A DNA stretch of 64,000 bases, taken from contig OZ250157.1 of NCBI GenBank assembly GCA_965237765.1, positions 372,001 through 436,000 of the forward strand, given 5' to 3'. The DNA comes from WTGJ01 sp965237765. GTDB lineage: Bacteria > Chloroflexota > Anaerolineae > Aggregatilineales > Phototrophicaceae. Below are positions 26,094-33,086 of this stretch, piece by piece. The notes under the pieces were generated by a model that made no database searches, was not told where the DNA came from, and saw only the letters and a program-made list of their open reading frames with translations. The position numbers were made by a program, and so were the translations under genes. Every line of letters begins with the position of its first letter. Positions within the stretch are counted from its first letter, which is position 1.

Positions 26094-27242
26094 GTGCCTC
26101 GCCTGTTCATCGCCAGCGGCATCTTTCACCCCGACCCCGGTGGGCCCGCTACCTATTTGCACCAATTGCTGCCAGCCCTGCAGGAGCGCGGTTGGGATAT
26201 CCGCGTGTTGAGCTATGGCGACGCGCCTTCCACATATCCGTATCACCTGCAACGAATCCCGCGGCGCGCCCTGCCCTGGCGTCAGTTGCATTACGCCGTC
26301 GCGGCCCATTTGGAATTGCGCCAGACGGATCTCGTCTTCGCGCAATCACTGGACTTGCCGCTGATTGGCGGGCGGGCGCCGCGTGTCTTGCGCCTGGGCG
26401 GTGATTCGCTCTGGGAAAGGGCGCGGCGGCGGAGATGGCTGCCAGAAAGCGTGGACATAACGCAATTCCAAAATTACCGCGGCGGCCCTTTGATCCGCTC
26501 GCTGCGTGCCTGGCGGCGGCGGAAATTACGCAGTTACGCGGCCGTCGTCGTACCGAGCGAAACGCTGGCGAAAATAGTGAGTGATTGGGGCGTGCCGTCC
26601 GAACGCCTGCATGTCATCGAGAACGCCGTGCACGCGCTGCCTGCCGCGCTCTCGTTATCACAAAAAGAAGCGCGGGCGCGCTTGCGCCTGCCGCCAGGCC
26701 CCATCTTGCTCACGGTAGCACGCTTGCAACCGTGGAAGGGCATCGGCCCCAGCATCCATGCGTTGGCACAATTGCCTGACCTGCGTTTGCTCGTGGCGGG
26801 TGATGGCCCAACACAACCTCAACTCGAAGCGCAGGCCGCCCGCTCGGGCCTCGGCGACCGGATCCGCTTCCTTGGGCGCCTGAACGCGCCAATACTCGCT
26901 ACTTATTACCGCGCCGCCGATTTCGTTTTACTCTATTCGGGATACGAGGGACTCTCACATGTCTTGCTTGAGGCGCTAAGTTACGGCACGCCGGTCCTCG
27001 CCAGCGACATCCTCGCTAATCGCGAATTGATTCACAATGGCGTCAATGGATTGCTGATCCCCTATGAAACAGAAGAAACGGCGGCCAGCGCGCGCATCGT
27101 TACGGCGGTTCGCGCCGCTACCGTCCCGGACCGGCGCGCGCAATGGGCCAGCGCTGGCTTGCTCGAGCCCGAGCGCTATACCTTCGCTCGCCTCGTCGAG
27201 CGAACCGATTCGCTCCTGCGCGCGCAACTAGCCCGCGTGTGA
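26094..27242 (+). CDS. GT4-family glycosyltransferase
   Basis: 382 residues from GTG 26094, where the GT-B fold begins (PRLFIASGIFHPDPGGPATY). An earlier open start at 25908 lies inside the hydrolase gene. The C-terminal nucleotide-sugar domain shows PILLTVARLQPWKGI (about 205), LLVAGDGPTQ (about 238), then FVLLYSGYEGLSHVLLEAL (about 285), the E-x7-E signature region of GT4. It probably adds a hexose during surface glycan synthesis. Its last 15 bases overlap the convergent GT4 gene. The final few codons are duplicated at 28598 by a tandem duplication. Confidence 0.87.
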   Translation: MPRLFIASGIFHPDPGGPATYLHQLLPALQERGWDIRVLSYGDAPSTYPYHLQRIPRRALPWRQLHYAVAAHLELRQTDLVFAQSLDLPLIGGRAPRVLRLGGDSLWERARRRRWLPESVDITQFQNYRGGPLIRSLRAWRRRKLRSYAAVVVPSETLAKIVSDWGVPSERLHVIENAVHALPAALSLSQKEARARLRLPPGPILLTVARLQPWKGIGPSIHALAQLPDLRLLVAGDGPTQPQLEAQAARSGLGDRIRFLGRLNAPILATYYRAADFVLLYSGYEGLSHVLLEALSYGTPVLASDILANRELIHNGVNGLLIPYETEETAASARIVTAVRAATVPDRRAQWASAGLLEPERYTFARLVERTDSLLRAQLARV

Positions 27243-28379
27243 GGCAGCGCGCAACTCGTCTTCGTATAGCGCCAAGTAGCGCTGCGCGATTGTGTCCCAG
27301 CTGTTCGCGAGGGCGCGCTCTCGGCCCGCCGCGCCGAGTCGTTGCGCGCGTTCTCGATCTTGCAGGAGCGAAACAATCGCCGCAGGCAGGCGCTCGGCCA
27401 CTTCCGCTGCCGGCAATAACAGTCCGTTTACGCCATCCTCAACTACATCCGCCACGCCTCCGGCGTCGGTGGCGATGACCGGCAAACCTGCCAGACCCGC
27501 TTCCAAGTAGACCAGACCGAAACCCTCAAAGTCGTCATTGACCTGCAGAGTCGGCAGGCAAAAGACATCGGCTGACGTGTAATGGGCGAGCAACATTTCC
27601 TCATCTACCACGCCCGTATACCTATCCACCACGTTCACGAGCTGCACCGCATCGGTCAGAGAATGTCGCTCGATAGCCGCGCGCACCTGCGCCACATAGG
27701 CCGGGCTACTCGTTGTCTCACCAATGACGACGCAACGCAAATCAGGGATTGTCTCTCGCGCAACAGCGATGGCTTCGACCAGTGGGAGGATGCCCTTGCG
27801 CGGTTTGACGGCGCCGACTGCGAGGACGGTCGGTGGCCGGTCGGCAACCGGCGCATGGCTCATATCGACGAAAAGCGCGCTGTTGACGCCGTTGAGGATG
27901 ACACAGCTGCGCGCAGTGGGCAAATTCGTCAGCAGTTGGGATTCTGTGTAATTGCTGACACAGATCACGCGCGCTGCACCGGCAAAGGCACGCCGGTAAA
28001 GCAAGCCACGTACGTTCTTTTTCCTCAATAGCGAATTGACGCTGGTGCCATGTCCGGTGATGAAATAGGGACGCCGCCCCGCGCACCAACCCGCCAGAAG
28101 CGCAAAGGGTTCCACGTTCACGTGAATCAGCTGGCAATCCCGCAGCGCCCTTCCCACCGGCCCACGCGCCAGCCAGAGCCGCAGGGGTATCCCGCGCTTC
28201 CGAAGCATCAGATTCGGCAATAGCGGAAACACATCCAGGCCCGTCAATTGCGGCGAATTTTGCGACGCGACGACGCTCACCCGTGCGCCTGCCCGCATCA
28301 GAGCACGTGCTAGATCGATGCTGTATCGTCCCCAACCATGACGCGGCGAGAGATCCGCCACCAAAAAACCGATATGCAT
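27228..28379 (-). CDS. GT4-family glycosyltransferase, duplicate copy 1
   Basis: 383 residues from the ATG at 28379 (GAAAGGGTGG before it); a GTG two codons earlier is in frame. GT-B fold: MHIGFLVADLSPRHGWGRYS at the N-terminus. The donor domain has VLAVGAVKPRKGILPLVEA (about 190), FCLPTLQVNDDFEGFGLVYL (about 285) and GLPVIATDAGGVADVV. Compared with copy 2 it carries seven extra residues near VNVVDRYTGVVDEE. The C-terminal third is nearly identical to copy 2 while the acceptor half differs at about one residue in five. The stop lies 15 bases inside the convergent GT4 gene. Confidence 0.87.
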   Translation of the reverse strand: MHIGFLVADLSPRHGWGRYSIDLARALMRAGARVSVVASQNSPQLTGLDVFPLLPNLMLRKRGIPLRLWLARGPVGRALRDCQLIHVNVEPFALLAGWCAGRRPYFITGHGTSVNSLLRKKNVRGLLYRRAFAGAARVICVSNYTESQLLTNLPTARSCVILNGVNSALFVDMSHAPVADRPPTVLAVGAVKPRKGILPLVEAIAVARETIPDLRCVVIGETTSSPAYVAQVRAAIERHSLTDAVQLVNVVDRYTGVVDEEMLLAHYTSADVFCLPTLQVNDDFEGFGLVYLEAGLAGLPVIATDAGGVADVVEDGVNGLLLPAAEVAERLPAAIVSLLQDRERAQRLGAAGRERALANSWDTIAQRYLALYEDELRAASHAG

Positions 28380-28435
28380 CGCCACCCTTTCTCGCTATTA
28401 TATTAGCGTGGGCCGAACACAGGAGGCGAGGGGAA

Positions 28436-28597
28436 ATAGGGTAATTGAGCGGACGCTTCGCGCTGGTGACCGGTAGCGCCCTTCGCCTCGGCAAGGAAAT
28501 CACGCTGAAACTGGCGCGGGCAGGTTGCGATGTGCTCGCGCATTATGGCAGCACATCGGAAGCGACGGTCCACGAGACACAGGCAGAATTGCGCGCA
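28436..28597 (+). pseudogene. Short-chain reductase 5' fragment (duplication remnant)
   Basis: The sequence matches the first 50 or so codons of the reductase gene at 29788: LSGRVALVTGSARRLGK there, here LSGRFALVTGSALRLGK, then LARAGCDVL. The start codon position reads ATA instead of ATG, and the third codon is TAA instead of GAA, so it cannot be translated from its original start. Homology ends at about 28597, where the 3' end of a GT4 gene begins. It is a decayed by-product of the tandem duplication. Confidence 0.85.
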
Positions 28598-28600
28598 CAG

Positions 28601-29731
28601 CTAGCCCGCGTTTGAGGCAGCGCGCAACTCGTCTTCGTATAGCGCCAAGTAACGCTGCGCGATTGTGTCCCAGCTGTTCGCGAGGGCGCGCTCTCGGCCC
28701 GCCGCGCCGAGTCGTTGCGCGCGTTCTCGATCTTGCAGTAGCGAAACAATCGCCGCAGGCAGGCGCTCGGCCACTTCCGCTGCCAGCAATAACAGTCCGT
28801 TCACGCCATCCTCAACTACATCCGCCACGCCCCCGGCGTCGGTGGCGATGACCGGCAAACCTGCCAAACCCGCTTCCAAGTAGACCAGACCGAAACCCTC
28901 AAAGTCGTCATTGACCTGCAGAGTCGGCAGGCAAAATACATCGGCTGACGCGTAATAGGCCAGCAGCGTTTCTTCATCCACCACGCCCATAAGCTGCACC
29001 GCATCAGTCAGCGAAAGTCGCTCGATAGCCGCGCGCACCTGCGTTACATAGGCGGAGCTGCTCATTGCCTGGCCGATGACGATGCAACGCAAATCGGGGA
29101 TTGCCTTGCGCGCAACGGCGATTGCTTCGACCAAGGGAAGGATGCCCTTGCGCGGTTTGACAGCGCCGACTGCGAGGACATTCGGTGGTCGATTTGTAGC
29201 TGGCGCGCGGCTCAAATCGGCGAAACGCGCGCTATCAACGCCGTTGGGGATGACGCAACTTCGCGCAAGCGGCAAATGCGCCAACAATTGGAGTTCCGTG
29301 AATCGACTGACAGAAATTACTCGCGCCGCGCTCATAAACGCTCGTCGATAAAGTGATCCTCGCAGACCCACCGGCTTGAGCAGCGCATTCACATAACTGC
29401 CATGTCCGGTGAGGAGATAGGGGCGCCGCCCGGCGCACCATCCCGCCAGGAGCGCGTAAGGCTCCACGGTCGCATGAATCAGCTGGCAATCCCGTAGCGC
29501 CCGCCCTACCATCCCGCGCGCCAGCCAGAGTCGCAGGGGTATGCCGCGCCGCCGCGGCACCAGATTCGGTAAGAGTGGCTGCACATTTAACCCAGCCAAT
29601 TGCGGCGAATTTTGCGGCGCGACGACACTCACCCGTGCGCCTGCCCGCGCCAGAGCACGCGCTAGATTGATGCTGTATTGCCCCCAACCATGACGCGGCG
29701 AGAGATCCGCCGTCAAAAAACCAATATGCAT
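28601..29731 (-). CDS. GT4-family glycosyltransferase, duplicate copy 2
   Basis: 376 residues from ATG 29731 (GAAAGGGTGCCG before it; GTG two codons earlier is possible). Same organisation as copy 1: MHIGFLTADLSPRHGWGQYS, VLAVGAVKPRKGILPLVEA, LPTLQVNDDFEGFGLVYLEA, GLPVIATDAGGVADVV. Differences are concentrated in the N-terminal acceptor half (for example HGSYVNALL against HGTSVNSLL), so the two may use different acceptors. Divergent from the intact reductase gene at 29788. Both copies have complete catalytic regions, so neither looks dead. Confidence 0.87.
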   Translation of the reverse strand: MHIGFLTADLSPRHGWGQYSINLARALARAGARVSVVAPQNSPQLAGLNVQPLLPNLVPRRRGIPLRLWLARGMVGRALRDCQLIHATVEPYALLAGWCAGRRPYLLTGHGSYVNALLKPVGLRGSLYRRAFMSAARVISVSRFTELQLLAHLPLARSCVIPNGVDSARFADLSRAPATNRPPNVLAVGAVKPRKGILPLVEAIAVARKAIPDLRCIVIGQAMSSSAYVTQVRAAIERLSLTDAVQLMGVVDEETLLAYYASADVFCLPTLQVNDDFEGFGLVYLEAGLAGLPVIATDAGGVADVVEDGVNGLLLLAAEVAERLPAAIVSLLQDRERAQRLGAAGRERALANSWDTIAQRYLALYEDELRAASNAG

Positions 29732-29787
29732 CGGCACCCTTTCCCACCTATCATGTTAGCATGGGCGGAACACACGAGGCGAGGGGA

Positions 29788-30543
29788 ATGCGGGAATTGA
29801 GCGGGCGCGTCGCGCTGGTTACCGGTAGCGCCCGTCGCCTCGGCAAGAAAATCGCATTGGAATTGGCGCGGGCAGGTTGCGATGTGCTCGTGCATTATGG
29901 CAGCACTGCTAAAGCGACGGTCCACGAGACGCTAGCCGAATTGCGTGCGCTCGGCAGCCAGGCACAGGCTGCGCAGGCCGATCTCACTCATGAGGAAGAA
30001 ATCGACGGACTGATTGGCGCCGCGGAAGAGCATTTTGGTCGCCTCGATATCCTCATAAATAGTGCCGCCATATTCCAACAGCGCGAGTTGATGGCGATCA
30101 CGCGAGAAGAATGGGAGCGCACGCTGGCTATCAACCTTAGCGCGCCTTTCTTATTGACGCAGGCGGCCGCTCGAATCATGCGGCGAAATGCGGGCGGCGT
30201 CATCATTAACATCGGCGATTACGGCTCGCTGCAGCCCTGGCCACGCTACCCGCACCATGGCATCAGCAAAGCTGCGCTGCTCATGCTGACGCGCACGAGC
30301 GCCCTGAGCTTAGCGCCGGATATTCGCGTGAATGCCGTCATCCCCGGCCCTGTGCTGCGACCGGATACGATGAGTGAGGAAACCTGGGCACGGATTTGCG
30401 CCGGCGCACCGCTGGGCCATGGCGGTGATTCAGCGGGCGTCGCGCGGGCGGTGCGTTACCTGGCATCGGAAACGGCCATCACCGGCGCCGTCCTTCCCGT
30501 CGACGGCGGTCATAGCCTCGTCGCGCCATTGCTTGCGCGTTAA
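29788..30543 (+). CDS. Short-chain dehydrogenase/reductase, pteridine-reductase-like
   Basis: 251 residues from ATG 29788; an ATG nine codons upstream is possible. The cofactor motif TGSARRLGK with its Arg pair suggests NADPH, and LINSAAIFQQ matches NNAG/NSAA. The substrate-binding segment is INIGDYGSLQPW. The usual YxxxK reads HGISK (in YPHHGISKAAL), so the catalytic Tyr is His here; Lys is kept. VNAVIPGPVL and the closing GAVLPVDGG are conserved. It resembles FolM/PTR1-type reductases. The substrate is unknown. Its neighbours are glycosyltransferases, and its first third is duplicated as a fragment at 28436. Confidence 0.8.
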   Translation: MRELSGRVALVTGSARRLGKKIALELARAGCDVLVHYGSTAKATVHETLAELRALGSQAQAAQADLTHEEEIDGLIGAAEEHFGRLDILINSAAIFQQRELMAITREEWERTLAINLSAPFLLTQAAARIMRRNAGGVIINIGDYGSLQPWPRYPHHGISKAALLMLTRTSALSLAPDIRVNAVIPGPVLRPDTMSEETWARICAGAPLGHGGDSAGVARAVRYLASETAITGAVLPVDGGHSLVAPLLAR

Positions 30544-30563
30544 TCGCCCTGTAGGCTAGGCAC

Positions 30564-31769
30564 ATGGATGCGCGGGAGGACACTGATTCACCAGCCCTGG
30601 CTGGTCTGCAGGTCTGCTGGTTCGGCAGCGCGCGATATGGCCGACCACTAAGCGAGACACAGGCGCGCAAGTGGGCGGCGCTGTCGAAACTGGGGGGGGA
30701 GATGCGCGTCATTGGCTTTGCCCAAACAGGCAGGCCGCGGCAATTTCGGCAGGACGCGCATTTCACCCTCTTGCCACAAGCGCGCTTCTCGCCGCTGCGC
30801 CACCTGACACTGCTGACGCTCGGGACAGTGGCGCTAATCTGGGCACGATGGCGACATGGCTGCCGCTCGTTGATCGCCCAGAGCCCATATGAAGGTGCGA
30901 TATGCGCTTTCGTCGCGCGCCTGGCACGGCTCTTCGGCGGGCGAACAGTCGTCATCATAGAAAGCCACAACGATTTCGCAGAGACGATTTTCCTGCAGCG
31001 CGCCGTGCCGCTGGCGGGAATTTATCGCTGGCTGATGCGCCACCTGGCGCGTTATGCTTTGCAAAGAGCAGATATGTTGCGACCGGTTTCTGCCGCGACG
31101 GCGGCCATTCTCACCGAAATTGCGCCGGACACGCCACAAGTTCGTTTCATCGCCTGGACGGATGCATCCGCTTTCCAAGCAGAGGGAGATGGACGGCAGC
31201 TGCCACCGCCTACCATCATCTTTGCGGGCGTTTTGATCCCGGGGAAAGGCGTTCATCACTTGCTTGAAGCTTTCGCACGATGTTGCTTATCTCATCACAA
31301 CGCGAATTTGCTGATCATCGGCGCGCCGACTAATGTGAATTATGCCATTTCTTTGCGTCAACAAACGAAGCAGCTCGAGATTGCTGAGCGGGTCCATTTC
31401 CTGGGTGAATTGCCACAAACTGAATTGGCTGCCCATTTCGCGCGCGCCCGTTGCAGCGTATTGCCATCGTTATCAGAAGGGCTCGGCCGCGTACTCATCG
31501 AATCGCAACTCACCGGCACGCCTGTCATCGCCACGCGCGTGGGCGGCATGCCGGAAATCGTGCGCGAGGGCGAAACGGGCTATCTCGTCCCGCCCGAAGA
31601 CCCAGCTGCGCTCGCCGAGGCCCTGGAATGGATGCTCGCCCTGGATGAAGAATCTTGGCGAGCGATGAGCGAACGCGCGCGCGCCTTCGCCCGGCAGACC
31701 TTCTCCACTGAAGCCTATGTCGCTGGTTATTACCAATTGCTCGCGCGCGCGCAAGAGATGCTCGGCTGA
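30564..31769 (+). CDS. GT4-family glycosyltransferase
   Basis: 401 residues. N-terminal GT-B half starts near LQVCWFGSARYGRPLSE. A hydrophobic helix near residues 75-92 could attach it to the membrane. The donor half carries TIIFAGVLIPGKGVHHLLEA (about 215), LLIIGAPTNVNY, then SVLPSLSEGLGRVLIESQLT (about 305, the E-x7-E motif) and GTPVIATRVGGMPEIV. A member of the surface-glycan cluster, 21 bases after the reductase and directly followed by another GT4 gene, so likely co-transcribed. Confidence 0.87.
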   Translation: MDAREDTDSPALAGLQVCWFGSARYGRPLSETQARKWAALSKLGGEMRVIGFAQTGRPRQFRQDAHFTLLPQARFSPLRHLTLLTLGTVALIWARWRHGCRSLIAQSPYEGAICAFVARLARLFGGRTVVIIESHNDFAETIFLQRAVPLAGIYRWLMRHLARYALQRADMLRPVSAATAAILTEIAPDTPQVRFIAWTDASAFQAEGDGRQLPPPTIIFAGVLIPGKGVHHLLEAFARCCLSHHNANLLIIGAPTNVNYAISLRQQTKQLEIAERVHFLGELPQTELAAHFARARCSVLPSLSEGLGRVLIESQLTGTPVIATRVGGMPEIVREGETGYLVPPEDPAALAEALEWMLALDEESWRAMSERARAFARQTFSTEAYVAGYYQLLARAQEMLG

Positions 31770-31770
31770 A

Positions 31771-32853
31771 ATGTCAGCGCGTAACCTGCTCGTCTTCAAC
31801 CTGGCGACGGATGCCGATGATCTGTTACTGGCTTTCGCGAGCGATTGGCTCAACGCGCTCGCTGCCCATTTTGACCAGATCGACGTCATCACCATGCGCG
31901 CCGGTCGATTGGAACTCGCGCCGAACGTCACCATTTATTCACTCGGCAAAGAAGCGGGCGCGAGCGAAGCGCTACGTCTCTGGCGCTTTTACCACATCCT
32001 GCTGCGCTGTTTGCGGCGGCGGCATTATGTGGGTTGCTTCGCGCATATGCAACCGCTGTTCGCGGCGCTGGCCGGGCCGGTGTTGCATATTTGGGGCGTG
32101 CCACAAATTCTCTGGTATGCGCACGGTAACGTTCCCAGGCGTTTGCGAATCGCCGAGCGCTTCGTGCGACGCATCCTGACATCCACATCTGACGGTTGCC
32201 GCCTAGCGAGTGACAAATTGCGCGTTGTAGGACAAGGCATCGATACAGCCCGCTTCCAGCCAGCGCCACCCGTTCCCGCAGCCTCCCTGCCTTTCACTCT
32301 TCTCTATGTCGGGCGCCTGGATCCGGTGAAGCGCCTCGAAATCCTGTTGGCAGCGGCGGCGATCCTGGCGGAGCGGGCCTCATTCGCCTGGCGTTTTCAG
32401 ATTGTCGGCGAGGCAGGCGCTGAACACCGCGACTACGAGGCGCGTTTGCGTAGCGAAGCAACGACACGTTTCGGTGAGCGCGTTCGCTTCCTCGGCCCAC
32501 GCGCCTATGCCGAATTGCCGGCCATCTACCAGAGCGCCGACCTGCTCTGGAGCGCGAGCGGCACCGGCAGCCTGGATAAGGTGCTTTTGGAAGCGATGTC
32601 CTGCGGCCTGCCCATCCTCACCAATAACGAGGCGGCAATCGAGTTGCTCGGACCCTGGGCAGAGGCGCTGCTCATCCCGCCCGCGGCCAGCCCCGAAGAA
32701 GCGGCGCGCCTCTTCACCACGCGCGCGCTGCATTTCCGCGAGCAATCGGCCCGTGCGCGCCGTCAATTGGGCAGGGAATTGCGACAAGTTATCGTCGAGC
32801 AACACGACTTGCAGGACCTCGCCCGACGCATCGCCGCCGAATTCTCCGCCTAG
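31771..32853 (+). CDS. GT4-family glycosyltransferase
   Basis: 360 residues from ATG 31771, one base after the preceding stop; an upstream ATG at 31717 overlaps the preceding gene and adds no family sequence. The donor domain is FTLLYVGRLDPVKRLEILLA (about 175), then RVRFLGPRAYAELPAIYQSA and LLWSASGTGSLDKVLLEAMS (about 265), followed by GLPILTNNEAAIELL. It is the last gene of the glycan cluster before the metH riboswitch. Acceptor and sugar are unknown. Confidence 0.87.
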   Translation: MSARNLLVFNLATDADDLLLAFASDWLNALAAHFDQIDVITMRAGRLELAPNVTIYSLGKEAGASEALRLWRFYHILLRCLRRRHYVGCFAHMQPLFAALAGPVLHIWGVPQILWYAHGNVPRRLRIAERFVRRILTSTSDGCRLASDKLRVVGQGIDTARFQPAPPVPAASLPFTLLYVGRLDPVKRLEILLAAAAILAERASFAWRFQIVGEAGAEHRDYEARLRSEATTRFGERVRFLGPRAYAELPAIYQSADLLWSASGTGSLDKVLLEAMSCGLPILTNNEAAIELLGPWAEALLIPPAASPEEAARLFTTRALHFREQSARARRQLGRELRQVIVEQHDLQDLARRIAAEFSA

Positions 32854-32862
32854 GACATTCGC

Positions 32863-32891
32863 TTGACGGGTATGCTCCGCCACGCTAATAT
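32863..32891 (+). promoter_or_regulatory. Sigma-70-type promoter of metH leader
   Basis: TTGACG (32863-32868), exactly 17 bases, then TAATAT (32886-32891). This would start transcription near 32898, just at the 5' end of the predicted SAM riboswitch, which fits a leader RNA. Confidence 0.6.
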
Positions 32892-32899
32892 TGTGGCAG

Positions 32900-33025
32900 T
32901 TTGGTGCTCACAGCGAGCGCGCTCATCGCGAGTGGGTGGGGTAACTGGCCAATGAACCCCCAGCAACCTCTCCGCTATGCGGCTAATGAGGTGCATAGTG
33001 CTCGGTGCCCTTGCAACGCTGACTG
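32900..33025 (+). promoter_or_regulatory. SAM riboswitch (SAM-I clan) upstream of metH
   Basis: The leader contains the conserved SAM-I core: CTCATCGCGAG (32922-32932), then GGTGGGGTAACTGGCC leading to AATGAACCCC (32936-32960), the kink-turn strand CAGCAACC (32961-32968), the small hairpin CCGCTATGCGG (32972-32982) and AGGTGC (32989-32994). SAM-I elements bind S-adenosylmethionine and switch off methionine genes. The position in front of metH-metF is exactly what is expected. Which subclass (SAM-I or the SAM-I/IV variant) is not settled, and the outer boundaries are approximate. Confidence 0.75.
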
Positions 33026-33056
33026 ACTCCTTCCCTGCCGCGAGGGAGTCTTCATT
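33023..33056 (+). terminator. Candidate expression-platform hairpin
   Basis: GACTCC (33023-33028) can pair with GGAGTC (33045-33050), with an alternative inner pairing of TCCCT with AGGGA. A short T-rich run (TTCATTTAG) follows. The hairpin sits between the SAM riboswitch and metH and could act as the regulated terminator, although the T tract is weak. Confidence 0.45.
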
Positions 33057-33086
33057 TAGTAGGCAACCCAGACGCATAGACGAACC

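Larger units (their letters stand above)
27217..29950. repeat. Tandem duplication of a GT4 gene plus the 5' end of a short-chain reductase gene
   Basis: The order is GT4 (+), GT4 copy 1 (-), reductase fragment (+), GT4 copy 2 (-), intact reductase (+). Unit edges lie in short TGCG-rich homologies: TGCGCGCGCA at 27217, TGCGCGCA at 28590 and TGCGTGCGC at 29942. Right of the first two edges the sequence agrees (CTAGCCCGCG, then TTTGAG/GTGTGAG, then GGCAGCGCGCAACTCG). Left of the last two the reductase sequence agrees (GCGACGGTCCACGAGAC, CGAATTGCG/AGAATTGCG). Units are about 1.37 and 1.35 kb. The first 330 bases of the two units are about 97% identical by eye, the rest visibly less. Confidence 0.87.
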
